From Stemphylium vesicarium (Eukaryota; Ascomycota; Dothideomycetes; Pleosporales; Pleosporaceae): a DNA stretch of 28,990 nt. Within the stretch, counting starts at the first letter, position 1, and each line of letters begins with the position of its first letter. The DNA lies in NCBI GenBank assembly GCA_004380135.1, contig QXCR01000255.1, positions 1 through 28,990 on the forward strand, read 5' to 3'. This document shows positions 1-11,046 of this stretch, piece after piece. Under the pieces are notes generated by a model that did no database searches, was not told the DNA's origin, and was given only the letters and a program-made list of their open reading frames with translations. The position numbers and the translations under genes were made by a program.

Positions 1-64
1 CCGCCGCGGAGGTGGTGGCTTCGGTGACCGCCCAAGCAGGACACCCCGCGTGAGCTTCGACTAA
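1..64 (+). CDS. 3' end of a Gly/Arg-rich protein gene (partial)
   Basis: Reading from base 2, 20 codons are open up to a TAA at 62-64. The visible tail is rich in Gly and Arg (an RRGGGGFGDR stretch) and ends in PRVSFD. Such RGG-type tails are typical of nucleolar or RNA-binding proteins (Gar1, Nsr1/nucleolin-like, RGG-box proteins), but the piece is too short to choose between them. The gene enters from the left edge and its upstream part is not visible. Confidence 0.5.
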   Translation, partial: RRGGGGFGDRPSRTPRVSFD

Positions 65-707
65 GAAGACAGTTTCACTGAGAAACTTTTTTTTTGGCGG
101 AAGTAAGTTTATGCCCACCCCACCCCCTTCGTTGTTTCTCTCTCTCTCTCTTTGTAGTCTCGCTATGTTTTCATTCGACGTCATGATGCCCCGATAGTAG
201 AGGCGAAACCATCCCAGGTGGATAGGTCAGTCTAGGTCTTCAGATAGGGGCAGAGAGCAAAAAGCCCAATCTACTCCCTTTAACAGGCAACCAAGTGTGC
301 AGAATACTTACTTGCCTAACCCGTGGCGTAGCGGGTAAAACGGGATGAGTCTGAGACGTTGGCGGACCAGACGCGTCTCTCTTTCTCTCTTCCTTGCAAC
401 CAGAATGTAGGCTGCTGCTACGATTGTGGCGAAGGTCTTTTCAAAGCAGGAGAGGGGGGAGTGTGAGATTGTTGTGGTTCTTCTCACGGAATAAAGAAGG
501 GAAAATGGGAGTTCTTACATGTAGAAACATAGGAATGCTTTTTCTCGGTTGAAATTAAGCAAGGAACTGGTGAATACGACCAAAAAAATTCAAAGTTAGT
601 CACAAAAAAGTGAGAAATATAAAAGGCGCTCATAGCTCATAGCATGAATTTAGACATTGGTCTCAACGCGCAGTTCCCCCCCTTTTTTTGCACTGGTTTT
701 GGGTTTC
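65..707. other. Intergenic region, convergent 3' flanks
   Basis: This stretch lies between the TAA of the left-edge gene and the stop codon of the minus-strand amine oxidase gene, so it should hold both 3' UTRs. It contains a short (TC)n microsatellite at 137-151 and AT-rich patches near 480-640. I see no open frame with family motifs and no RNA gene. Confidence 0.6.
137..151. repeat. (TC)7 microsatellite
   Basis: About seven and a half uninterrupted TC units lie in the presumed 3' UTR or terminator region of the left-edge gene. It is a short simple repeat with no evident function. Confidence 0.8.
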
Positions 708-3031
708 TCAAAGCTTTCCCTCCCCAGAGCAGCACTCTTTGCTGGATGTCTCGACGAGAACAGACGCGTTATTCTTACTACTCGGCACATCAATCGCCGG
801 ATTCCTCTCAAAGAAATCACTGGGTTTGAAGTGGACTTGGTAGATTTCCACGGGCATGACGGGCCAGTCTTCCACACTAACACAATTTCCCACGTCAGCA
901 AACCATCTCTTCACCATCCAAACAAGCCAAAAGAAAGAGGACAGGGAAAAGAAAAAAACTAACCGCGGATTGTGCGTCAACCCAAAAACATTCCACACCA
1001 CCAAATCCTCGCCCTCAACCCCTTCCCCCCTTGCCGCCATATCGCACACACCCCCCTCCTCCCTTTGACTCTGCAGCGTAAACCTTCCCGCCGCATACAA
1101 CTCATCATCGCGATACCTCGTCACCCAAACATGATGCTGGGTAAACAGGGCGCGCTGCGCCTGAATACTATCCCTGTGCGCGAGAATCTTCTGCGTGGGC
1201 AGGGGCTCAAACTTGTAACTCACGGGATTCCCTGATTTTGGGTTACGCTTGGCTGGATTGCTTATCTTGAAGACGCGGTGGTCGGCGGGGTTTGCGTCGA
1301 CGCCTGTGGAGTGGGTGAGGACTGTTTTGCGGATTTGGTACAAATTGCCGTTTGGGTTTTGGGTGGGGGAGAGGGGCGCGGTGTGGGATTCTTCGTAGGA
1401 GAGGGTGTTTTTGTGGCCGTCGATTGCGGGGTCGATGCCTATTTTCAATCTCCTTAATTAGCTGACTGTTCTACCAATGCCAACCCTGCGTGGGGGTATA
1501 GGAGAAAGGGGGAATGAGAAACCCACGGGCTGCGAAAATGTGTTGGTGGTTTTGGGCTAGCACGCCGTTGGAGACTACATTGCCGTAGTCGGAGGTCTTG
1601 CCTGCGTCGATGTTTACTACGGAGACGATGCCCGTGGCGCGCACTTCCAGGGTGATGCCACCTGCTGTGTCGAGCTTGTATGCGAAGACGTATTCGTAGT
1701 TGGCGAGTGTGATGATGAATTGGACGACGAGTTCGCGCATGCGGGTTACGACTGCGCGGCCGGTTCGCCAGTTGGCTGGGACGTGTTAGCCAAGGCTGTT
1801 GCTGTTCTAAAACTGGTATCGATATAAAACTTACTGTGCTTCCAGCCGATGCCGTTGTCCTGCTCGTGTAGGCAGACGACGTTAGGATGGACCTTTGGCT
1901 CGCCGTCTGAGCCAACAATGACAGCGTCAAAGTACTTGATGACGCCCAGACAATCGCAGCCAAGAGAAAGATTGTTGGCACAGTTTCCTGCACCGCCATC
2001 ACCAAAGTCGAAAGCCTGCTTGCGGTGGAAAGGGGGACGCGCATCCGCATATGGTACCGACATCTCGCTGATGCTCATGCGGTACATGATGCTTCTTCCA
2101 TCATAATGGATATCGTGCAAGACAGCTCCTTCACGCGGGTTGAAGGATACGCGGAAACTCCACTTCTGCCACTCAACCAGCGACTCGTCCGTGACCTTGA
2201 ACGAAGGGCCGTCGGGTTGTGTGATGTTGATTGGCTTGACGTCCTGTCGCAAGCCACCGGCCACTAATTCAGGAACATACTCTGCCCCCTCGCAGTGATC
2301 GAGCACGCGCTCAGAATGCGTCTGGCCTGTTAGGCTATCGCCCTTTCCACCGGTAGCTAGGCGATCGATGCGAATAATCTTCTTCGTCTGGGCGTCCATG
2401 ACGGGGATCAGCGGTAGTGGGTAGGCGTAAAAGTTGGAGTCTGCATTTCCGTTCCGCGTGTCTTGGGCGAAGCAGAGACCTTGGAAGTAGCGCCTGTTCT
2501 CGGCCCCAATGTCAAGGCCACCATAAGGCCTAGCCTCGTTAGTATAACGGGAGGAAGGGGTGTTTAAAAACGAATGAAAACTCACCATGGCTCAACAACC
2601 AGCTCGAATCCATCCGGTAGCTTAAACTCCTTGATAGCCTCTTGAAACATCTCGCTTTCATCGCACGCTTTCACCAGGTGTTGAAACTCCCACAGCGTCA
2701 AACTAGCCTGCTTCTCCTTCCCCACAATCTCATGGCGGACTCTCTTCCGTTGCTCAATGTCAATGACCGACTCGTGGTATTCTGGTATCTTGTCGGAGCC
2801 AACAACGTCATACTGGCACTTTGCCAAGCGCGGTGGTCGCTTGGAAGCTGGGGATTGGCCTGGTTTGGCGCAATGTTCGAGGTCGAGGTATTGCTTCATC
2901 AACTCCTTGCTTGGTTCTTGCAGATAGATTTCTCGAAAGTCGACGACGACGTCTTTGTGCAGGGAGAGGACTGTGTCACGCGCGATGCGGGTTTCCTCTA
3001 CGTTGAGGATCTTGAAGGGGTGGGGTGCCAT
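708..3031 (-). CDS. Copper-containing primary amine oxidase (five exons)
   Basis: This is a copper/topaquinone amine oxidase that oxidises primary amines to aldehyde, ammonia and H2O2. Exons on the minus strand are 2586-3031, 1835-2529, 1523-1775, 964-1452 and 708-876, giving 683 codons plus stop, the usual size for fungal enzymes. Introns are 56, 59, 70 and 87 bp; the first has a perfect TACTAAC branch site. The N2/N3-like region opens with MAPHPF and DFREIYLQEP. The catalytic base is Asp323 (QAFDFGDGGAG), and LSLGCDCLG follows. The topaquinone precursor is Tyr407 in the NYEY motif. The copper ligands are His457 and His459 (NHQHIF) and His625 (LTHNPR, just before EDWPVMP). The third intron boundary is slightly ambiguous (acceptor after 1453 or 1450). 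The C-terminus GKL resembles a weak PTS1, which suggests a peroxisomal location. All key residues are present, so it is probably active. Confidence 0.95.
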
Positions 3032-4230
3032 GTTGGGTGGTCTATGTGTGGCGAGGTCAAGTAGTAGAGGTGTATCTTCTATTTCAAGATTAGGAGGAGA
3101 TGTATAGGGAGAAGGAAGGTAGATGAAGGAGGCGAGACAGTCAAGTCTGGTGGGATACGCTACCTTTTATCATACCATTACTAGACGTCTACATGGATAT
3201 GATTCCGCATCTTCCTGCAGTGATAAAGTGGGGTCTACACATGATACAGACGTTGCGATAGGCTGCGAACTACCGTATGCCTAGGGTACCGCGATCGTAG
3301 ATGGTGTCTTTGGACGGAAGCTCGCATGGACATTCCATCACGGGCCTAGTGCGATGATCGCTAGAAACGGCATTGTAGACGCTGCAAGGCATGTCGACGT
3401 CTAGACAGATAAAGCCGTTATCATACTTATTCCCTGTACGTCCGGAGATATCCACAGTGCTAGTCCCCTTCTTCGTTTCCGGATCTACTATCGCGGAACA
3501 ACGCTTGCGCTAGCGGTTCTTGAGAATTGGCGGAAGAAGTTCCGCAGTGGACCCAAAATGTGGAATTCGCACAGAACCGTCGCCTACGCCACGGAATACC
3601 TACTGGAGTGCTGGCACAACAGGGAGTAGAGGCTGCGGATAGTAATCGTATTCGGGTAATCATGGCACACATATTAATGGGGGGAGCGATATAGCCGAGT
3701 CTCGCATTTGAGGGTTAGTGAACGGCATCTGCATACACGCAAGAATATGCCGGCTTGGCACGACCTCTTCGCATGCAACCATCATCACCGTCCTTTTCTC
3801 GTTCCCCTCCGTCACATGTCCCTAGCTCTAGATGCATGCCACATCCCCCAATCAGGCCGTATTAAGAGCAGAGCGGTAGGGCCAGTCGATAGCCAGAAAT
3901 ACCAGCATTTTATTCCCAACTATCCTAAAGGAGACCCAACACCCGAGCTAACTCTTCTTGATACTGCTACTATTTCCACGCCTGACCCGTAATAATGTGC
4001 TCATGGACTTCATACTTGGTCCTGAAAAGGTTTTATATGCCGAGACTATGACATCTAACATGTACTAGAGAGAATCGTCTACACGCGATAAGAAGATTTC
4101 TAGAGGTAAACGAGTCGGACAAAGTCCGCAACGATGTTTGGAAATGAAGCAGGATAAGAGAGGCTTATTATTGTAAACCAACAAACCCTACCTCATGGTC
4201 TAGAGCCTGCCAAATCTACGTATGTACATA
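3032..4230. other. Intergenic region without a supportable gene
   Basis: This 1.2 kb holds the amine oxidase promoter (near 3032-3200) and the 3' flank of the Ypp1-like gene. A few short open stretches occur on both strands, for example minus 3270-3455, which has five cysteines in a longer open frame. None has a convincing start, signal peptide, splice structure or family motif. I annotate no gene here. Confidence 0.55.
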
Positions 4231-7200
4231 TTACAGCACAAACCCTCCCGTTGTCACCGTCTTCCAACTACGCACAGGATGCGTGTCTTCGAGCTCCACA
4301 CACCACCAAAGCACTTCTTTTGTCTTTTCAATCTGCCCGCTCTCCTCGTAAGCTCGCGATAACGCGTACCATGCTTCTGAACAATCCCAGCCAGCTCCAA
4401 GCTTTGTGAGTGTGGACAAGAGTCCAAATGCACGATCGCGTGCCGCAAGACGGGTCAACTCTGGTGGGGAAAGTTGGTTCTCGACTGAAGGGGTATGTGA
4501 AGTGAGGTGTTGCGACTTGGACATTGATGGACTTGCTTTTGTAGACGAGCTCGACGATGGGAGTGATGGAGACAATGTATCGGCGATATCGACAGGCTCC
4601 AGCGGTATCGTTTCGTTGTAAATGTCCAAGAGTATATTTGAGAGACCGACGGTGCCCTCAGGGTGATCAGGAAAGTGTTGGAGAGCACGCTCAAAGTCCG
4701 TACGGGCTTCGTGGGCCATTGATTGGGCGACGAGCAGTTCCCCACGCTGTGAGTGTTAGCGAATATACCTTGAAGAAAATCATCACCACTTACAGTAGCA
4801 AATACATCTGCCCATAGCTCCTCTACGCTCTTTCCGCCGCCCCAGCCCTTTTCGGCCAGCGCCTTGGCTGTACTGGACTCCGCAGACACCTCGGCTTCAA
4901 AAGTCTCGACCAATTTTAGCGCTTCAGCTACAGCCTCTCTGGCATCTTGATACATCTGCGCTCTTCCATACAATCCGGAAATAAAGATCCATATGCTGAC
5001 CAACAAAGAAACCTTTTGCCGGCGCTCCTGGATTTTGGAAAAATGGGGATCAGGCGGTATGTGCTCTGGACGCGGAATGCGAGAGGGCAGGCGCGTGTCT
5101 TGTCTGGGCGGATGCTCTTCATGACCCAGAGGTGGAGATGTATGATCTAGGTTGTGAGGAATAGGTCGTAGAGGCACATCGCTGCTCTCATTCGATCTTG
5201 TGTTGTTAGAAACTGAAGTTCGTCGAGGCATTGCAGACTCCATGGTACCGTTTGGTGCCTGAGACCCGTTTGCTACGTTTTCGGGTAGTGGAGGAATTTC
5301 TGGGGTTTGATCTGTGTCGGGTGCAGAAGCTCTGCGGAGACTGGCGGAGCTCCGCTTTTGTAGTTTACTAGGAGTCCTTGCGACACCAGCCTGGCCATCG
5401 TCTTGTTTGTGGTGGAAGAGGTGATGTCGGTGATGGGCGTCGGCCGCATGCTCATCGTTGGTGACCTGGATAGCGGGACCTTGGTCAGGTTGGGTGGTAG
5501 CTGTTTTGGAGCTGACGACAGACGCATTGCGGGCAATGTTGTCTTGCTGTGACCTAACGGAACCTCGTCCACGGAAGATGCTTCCTCGGCCAGTTCCCAT
5601 GGCGGTCTTGGGTACCGCTAGAGCCGCAGGTGGGGTTGGTGGCTTGACGGCCTCAGTAGTTGGGTCACCAAAGAGTCTGCCATATAGCGCGAGCAGCTCG
5701 TCGCATCCGTCTACAGCAGCAGTGGCGCCATCAGTGATTTCGAGCAGAGATAGCTGCGTCATCTTAATCTGCAAAATGTTGCTCTTTTCAAACCGGGCCA
5801 TGCGGTCCACAACGCCTGCTTCCAGTGCATCTTGACTGGTAGCATCGTTTAGATGCTCGCTACGGAAGGCGCCCGAATCGCTGCGACCGAACAAGATGGT
5901 GGGATCACCGAACTGTTCAAAGGCAGCTTCACAGGCTCGTTCGGCAGCAGTGAACTCGGATCGCGAGGTCAACAATAAAGCTAAAAGGTGCCATACTGGT
6001 ATCAACTTGCGTTCTCGACCGAATTCACTGTTAATGCCTCCGGACAGGACACCATCAGCACTGATTGCTGTGCCTTTGGTGGCAGGGGATAGCGCACGCT
6101 TGGCAACCTTGATGGCACCTGGAATATCTCGCGCCTCTGCCAGAACCAAAGCCAAGGCGTACAGAGCTTCGAGATTGTTCTCGTCGCCCAAGCTTGGTGA
6201 GAGCGCCTTGCGGAGGTACTGGACAGCCTTTGCATGGATGCTGGACCGTGTCTCGACGTCGTAGGTCAGGCGCGCCCAATGGGCTTGGCTAACACCGATT
6301 GCACAGTATGCAGCTGCCAGGGCTGAGGGGTCGACGAGGGATTCGGTAGAGGCAATCGAGCCAGCATCAGAAGCTGTTCGGACATTCTCGGCCTGCTCTA
6401 ACCAGTGCTCGATGCTGTGACCGATTTCAAGTGCTTTCTCAGCCTCCTTCCTCGATCCCCAACGGCAGAGCATCCTGATGGCTTCTGCCGAGGTTCGCAG
6501 CACGGTGCTGTCGTCGTCTATGCCGACTTCCAACTCGCCAGTCTTCTCAGCTCGGTCCTTGTTTCGCGTGATGATCTCGACATAGGCATCGTAGGCTTTG
6601 TAGGCCAGTTCGGGCTCGGCTAGGGATGCGTGGACAACAAACAGGTGGCGCAATATCTGGGTGGAGTGGTAGGTTTTAGTGGCTGCTCGGTAGAGAATCT
6701 AGGGTTGTTAGTAATTTTTTTTTTTTACCAACCCGGTGTTAATACTCACGTCGAGTACACCCCGCGCAACACCCTCTTTGCCCCCCTCACCGAGATCATT
6801 GTCGGACCAGGTTGGGCCACAGAGTAGGCGCCAGTTATCCATGACCGAGTCGACCCACGATTCGACTTCATGGTTGGTTTCGCTGGCCTTGGGGAACTTT
6901 GTCTCCTTTATGAGCAGGTTCTCGTAGACAGCCTCGACTCGCTTGAGCTCTGCACGCTGGCGTAGTCGTATTTCCGACTGAGGGTCTGATGTTGGCTTCT
7001 CCTGAATGACGGGCGTGGTGTCCGGCTCGTACGGGAGATCATAGCGGAGGATGGTGGATAGAGAGTCGTAGTAAGCCTTCCATGCCAGACGTCGGTGTCG
7101 GGCTGAGTTGGCGATATCGGACCCGCCGTTCTTGGAGGTAGCGTCCCAGAACTTTGCCCAGTATCGGTATGTGCGCAGGGCTTCAAAGGCGTTGATGTTG

Positions 7201-8040
7201 TCGCCGGTGCTGGAGGATTGGTCGGAGAGCTGGCAGAGACGGACAACCGACTGCTCTCCCCACATCTTGAACTGGGCGGATTCCGTGATTGGCGTAGTAG
7301 CGCTGGACATCCAGGGTATGATGGATGAGTAGGTCGTAACTGCCTCGCTAAGTGCGCCAGTCTTTTCGAGGGCGGAACCTATACTCGTCAATCGTCAATC
7401 GTCAATCATTAATTGCACGTGCAGCATCAAGCCATGGCTGACCTTTGAGATATGTGCCCTTGACTACGCACACCCTCGACCAGCCGTACAGCGTGCCTGC
7501 CTCTTCAGCCAGCTCCGTCGCTACTGCCCCAAAGTCGTTTGGAAGGCGCGCGACTGCCAGTCCAGGCTCATCCAGTACGTAATGCGTCCATCCAAGGCAG
7601 ACGTTGGCCTGGAATGCATCTTGGGCGTGTGTGCCTTCTTCGTCCACCACGGCGAGCAGAGAGGGAATGATCTGGGAGAGGCCGGAAGAGGCCGTAGAGG
7701 ACGAGGTAGAGGGTCGCTGGGTACTATAAGCGGCTATCTGCGCCTCGGAGCGCGCTGTGAGGGTGAGGCCTTGAACTGGCGTTAGCCCTCAGAAAGACCA
7801 AATCGACGGGTTCTGCTGACATTTCCGGTGCGGCGCGTGCTTCTCAACCTTTCTGCATAGCTCAGGCACATCTGTCCATCGCCCGGCGCATCGAGCTTCG
7901 TCCAATTGCTGTATGTAGCGCTTGGCTTTCTCGTTCTCAGGGGCGTTCTGTGTTGCTGTGAGCTACCGACGCGGAGAATGACGTTGCTTCTGCAGCTGCT
8001 TCGTGACAAGTAAAGCGAAATATCGACATACCACCATCAT
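4231..8040 (-). CDS. Ypp1/TTC7-like TPR scaffold protein (six exons)
   Basis: Probable orthologue of yeast Ypp1 and human TTC7, which with Efr3 recruit the PI4-kinase Stt4/PI4KIIIalpha to the plasma membrane; fungal databases often call it a filamentation protein. Exons on the minus strand are 8032-8040, 7821-7947, 7443-7775, 6750-7378, 4794-6698 and 4231-4746, giving 1172 codons plus stop. Introns are 84, 45, 64, 51 and 47 bp. The N-terminal helix pair (YIQQLDEARCAGRW) and the C-terminal TPR helices (AWYALSRAYEESGQ, then WWCVELEDTHPVRSW) are the recognisable family parts. Helical TPR-like sequence fills much of the rest, with a long Ser/Pro/Arg-rich, probably disordered insert encoded around 5050-5600. 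The first exon holds only three codons (ATG ATG GTG); this start rests on the GTATGT donor directly after it. Two introns use the donor GTCAGC. The gene is divergent from RIX1, 295 bp away. Confidence 0.85.
7386..7407. repeat. 7-bp tandem repeat inside an intron
   Basis: Three perfect copies of CGTCAAT in tandem lie inside the 64 bp third intron of the Ypp1-like gene (7379-7442). On the minus strand the unit reads ATTGACG and supplies several branch-point-like TTGAC sequences close to the acceptor. Confidence 0.85.
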
Positions 8041-8335
8041 GTTAAGGATACGCCTTTGGCACTACACAAAGTTGCAATGCATGTAGAATCATGTTCGAGT
8101 AGCAATACTGAATGCGACGACGCCTGCCATGGCCCTACACATGTCACTGACCGACTGCAGCACTGGTCCCACACTGCCGGCCTGGCGCGCCCATCCCTGT
8201 CGCTTTAGCGGTAAACGGCCCGACGCTAATGCCGAAGTCTGAACTTTTTTGCGACCATCTCTCACGACGACATCCCAGTTTGCGAGAGACAAGCTGTAGC
8301 AAAAGCAAAATATAAGAAGAGTAGGACCATACATC
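8041..8335. promoter_or_regulatory. Shared promoter region between the Ypp1-like gene and RIX1
   Basis: The two start codons are head to head only 295 bp apart, so both 5' UTRs and core promoters must lie here. An AT-rich stretch (AAAGCAAAATATAAGAAG) ends about 15 bp before the RIX1 ATG. I see no clear canonical TATA box for the minus-strand gene. Confidence 0.5.
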
Positions 8336-10789
8336 ATGGCCCCTATTGCTACAGAATTGGCGACGCTGCGTGCCCTCAGCTTCCGCATCACGTCCACGCC
8401 AACATTCCAGCTTCCACAACACGTGCCTGCTATAGCCGCGTCCCTGGCTTCTTGCAGAACTATTCTCTCTTCGCCTCAAACTTCCGGCACCAAGGCCACA
8501 TCCTCGGAGGCATCCGTCGCAGTACACAAGTACCGGACTTTGCTATCGACCCTTCTCCAGGATCGCACTCCTCATGGAAGATGGTGCGCCATTGTCTTGA
8601 TCAAGGCGACTATTGAAGTTGGAGGCTGGGAGACGCTGCAGAAGAGTCTACCCTGGGTGCGCGGTCTTTTGAGTTTTCTGAACAAGCCCGACCCGCCGTC
8701 TTCAAAGAAGTTGTGTATCATCACCCTGACACGCATCTTTTTCCTCACCAGGGAATATCCGACTTTGGTCCGTGAGATCACTACGCCTTCTCTCACGCCG
8801 TTCGTGCAATCCGCCTTGCATATCGCCAACACGATTTCTACTCCCGTCTCCTTGCTACAAACGATCCTTGAGAGCTTCAACGCACTACTACCCCGACACC
8901 CGACAATCTTCCGCTCATACCTGAAGCAGCTTCACCCGCTCCTTGCACGTCTGATTGCGCCTACTCCATCTACCAAGATAAGCCAAGAGCAGACCGTCAG
9001 TGTCAAGTATGGCGTTTCGTCTGAAATTGCCGAAGCTGCGCGCCAGATTTACGTACAGCTACCCCATTGCGCGCCAAAGGGTACTTCAGGCGAGGACTGG
9101 ACCAAGTCTGTCAAGAGCATCGTGAACAGCACACACCAGACAGCAGATCGCATCTTTCGCGCTGTAATCGAAGACTGGCAATCTACTGCGAGGGAAGCTC
9201 CCTTGGCCAATGGGCATGCCATAGACGATGAAGCCCAGGACTTGGAGCCGGGCTCAGATCTACCCCCATGGTCGGGCATCTTTGCCGGTGCTGAGAGATT
9301 GACTGGTCTTCTTTACCTCATCAAGGAGTACCTGCAATGCCCCACAGCGAGCACCGTCTATGTTAATGTTGGCCTACTAACAGACTTGATCTCGAGGATG
9401 TTTTCCCTCACTATTCCCGCGGCCTCAAGCAAAGGCTTCCAGAGTGCCGTCCGCTTGAACGCGCAAGTCAGCAAAGAGGAACGCGAAAACCTTTGGCTGC
9501 TGCTTCCAGACGTACATGTGGCAGCAGTAGAGGTGCTTTTGGCGTTGACACACAGGTCGCAAGCAAGCACGCTGGCATTAGACCCCATCATTGTCGATCA
9601 GCTCGTCTGGGTATTTGGAGCGGAAAAGGATACAATCCAAGTCAGAACAGCATGCTACACGGCGATTGCTGCCCTGCTTAAGAGATCAGGAGTCGGGTTC
9701 CACAAGCCCATAATTGACTCACTCGTGCCTCTGATTCGCTCTTGTTGCGATGATTTGCTCCCATCCGAGATGACTACCACTCCAGCCAAGCAAACACCCA
9801 GCCAAGCCAAGCCAAATGGTAACAGTCAGCCGCAGGCTACTGCAAACGCCGACGCCTTTCTCAATGCCTCCAAAGAAGCTAGCAACTCCCTCGCTGGCTT
9901 CACAGGTCTGACTCAGGCTGCGCATGATCTCCTCCCCGTACTTCTCACCAACATTCGCGCTCAGTATCTCTCGGACTCAATGCGAGCTCGCCTAGACCGG
10001 ACCGCCATCCTCGCGCAACACAAAGAAGCAATGGTAGCTAGTGTGCTGAACCCCCCACCGAGCAAGAAGTTCGGTAAGCCCGCAGCAAGCATTCTACCGC
10101 TGATCGCCCGATCCTTCTCCTCTGAGAGAGATATTGAGGGGATGCTGAGACCAAGGATGCCGGTCATTCCTTTAGGTGGCCAGGATCTGGAACTTGACGA
10201 TGGAGAGGAAGAAGAAGAAGAAGAAGAAGAAGAAGAGGAGGAGGAGGAGGAGGAGGAGGAGGAGGAAGTGCAGGAGACTGCGCCTCTACCCGACAACAAG
10301 GCTGGTGAACACTTTGTAGGACAGGAATTGGACAACTTGTTGGAAACGGCAGGAGGAGCAGACACGGAGGTCAATGATTTTGCTATGACGGATGCTCCCA
10401 ACACAAGCATACCCATAGTCACCCCCTCGAGGCCAACACGAGCAAGTACGATTGCGCAACGCTCTGCTGTCCAGGAACCCACTGCATCTAGCGATGCAAA
10501 GCGTCCCATCGGAGACGAAGGCCTTCGTTCACCTTCCAAACGCGCGAGAAAAGACGACGATAAGCGATCCACGCATCCTATACCGCCTGTACCTGCAGTT
10601 GCAGCAAAACTGAGCGATACTTCAGTCGACGCGACAGCGTCCGCTACCTCGGATTTCGCAGTCACCAGCACCGCCTCTGCCGTCCCCGAGCTCCCTGAAC
10701 CAGGTGATGCAGGTGCTGATGACGATGACAGCGACGACGATAAAATATCACTGGTGCTAGGACAGGACACGGACGACGAATCAGAGTAG
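8336..10789 (+). CDS. rix1: Pre-rRNA-processing protein RIX1 (single exon)
   Basis: This is the fungal RIX1/PELP1-family subunit of the Rix1-Ipi1-Ipi3 complex, which acts in the nucleus in ITS2 processing and late 60S ribosome assembly. It is an uninterrupted frame of 817 codons starting at ATG 8336. The N-terminal RIX1 domain is recognisable around residues 5-200 (for example LLQDRTPHGRWCAIVLIK and GGWETLQKSLPWVRGLLSF), followed by helical HEAT-like sequence to about residue 580. The C-terminal quarter is low-complexity: a run of 21 Glu (residues 624-644), a basic probable nuclear localisation signal (SPSKRARK) and an Asp/Glu-rich tail ending DTDDESE. Acidic tails of this kind are also found in PELP1. 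It is divergent from the Ypp1-like gene and is followed after 257 bp by a gene of unknown function. Confidence 0.93.
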   Translation: MAPIATELATLRALSFRITSTPTFQLPQHVPAIAASLASCRTILSSPQTSGTKATSSEASVAVHKYRTLLSTLLQDRTPHGRWCAIVLIKATIEVGGWETLQKSLPWVRGLLSFLNKPDPPSSKKLCIITLTRIFFLTREYPTLVREITTPSLTPFVQSALHIANTISTPVSLLQTILESFNALLPRHPTIFRSYLKQLHPLLARLIAPTPSTKISQEQTVSVKYGVSSEIAEAARQIYVQLPHCAPKGTSGEDWTKSVKSIVNSTHQTADRIFRAVIEDWQSTAREAPLANGHAIDDEAQDLEPGSDLPPWSGIFAGAERLTGLLYLIKEYLQCPTASTVYVNVGLLTDLISRMFSLTIPAASSKGFQSAVRLNAQVSKEERENLWLLLPDVHVAAVEVLLALTHRSQASTLALDPIIVDQLVWVFGAEKDTIQVRTACYTAIAALLKRSGVGFHKPIIDSLVPLIRSCCDDLLPSEMTTTPAKQTPSQAKPNGNSQPQATANADAFLNASKEASNSLAGFTGLTQAAHDLLPVLLTNIRAQYLSDSMRARLDRTAILAQHKEAMVASVLNPPPSKKFGKPAASILPLIARSFSSERDIEGMLRPRMPVIPLGGQDLELDDGEEEEEEEEEEEEEEEEEEEEEVQETAPLPDNKAGEHFVGQELDNLLETAGGADTEVNDFAMTDAPNTSIPIVTPSRPTRASTIAQRSAVQEPTASSDAKRPIGDEGLRSPSKRARKDDDKRSTHPIPPVPAVAAKLSDTSVDATASATSDFAVTSTASAVPELPEPGDAGADDDDSDDDKISLVLGQDTDDESE
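10205..10267 (+). repeat. GAA/GAG trinucleotide run coding 21 Glu in RIX1
   Basis: There are 21 consecutive Glu codons: one GAG, a block of GAA, a block of GAG and a final GAA. The block structure suggests slippage expansion of two founder codons, so its length is likely to vary between isolates. The opposite strand reads as poly-Ser, which creates a spurious antisense frame. Confidence 0.95.
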
Positions 10790-11046
10790 AGGTGATTGTT
10801 ATAATGAGATCGCGCAGCGTGACTACCGGATTGTTATTTTGCAGTGAGAAGGAGAACCGCAAACGCACCCGCGCACAGACCGCATTTGTTATCCATAGTT
10901 GACTGTCGCATCTTTTCCCAAAAATCATAAATTTCGAAAACTTTGAGACTGCATAAATACAATTTTCCTTCTCGATTTCTACTGTCTCTCTCCCAAACTC
11001 ACGCGACAAGATACACACAAAGAGCCACAGCACCACCCCGCTGAGC

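Noticed and set aside
178..352. ATGATG and CTGA boxes that could suggest a C/D snoRNA
   Set aside because: The boxes are too far apart, there is no terminal stem, and the motifs are too short to be meaningful.
3270..3672. Cysteine-containing open stretches on the minus strand that might be a small secreted protein gene
   Set aside because: No convincing signal peptide; the two stretches are in different frames and could be joined only by a speculative intron.
9961..10770. Long antisense frame with a poly-Ser run opposite the end of RIX1
   Set aside because: It is the shadow of the Glu repeat and acidic tail of RIX1; no independent coding evidence.
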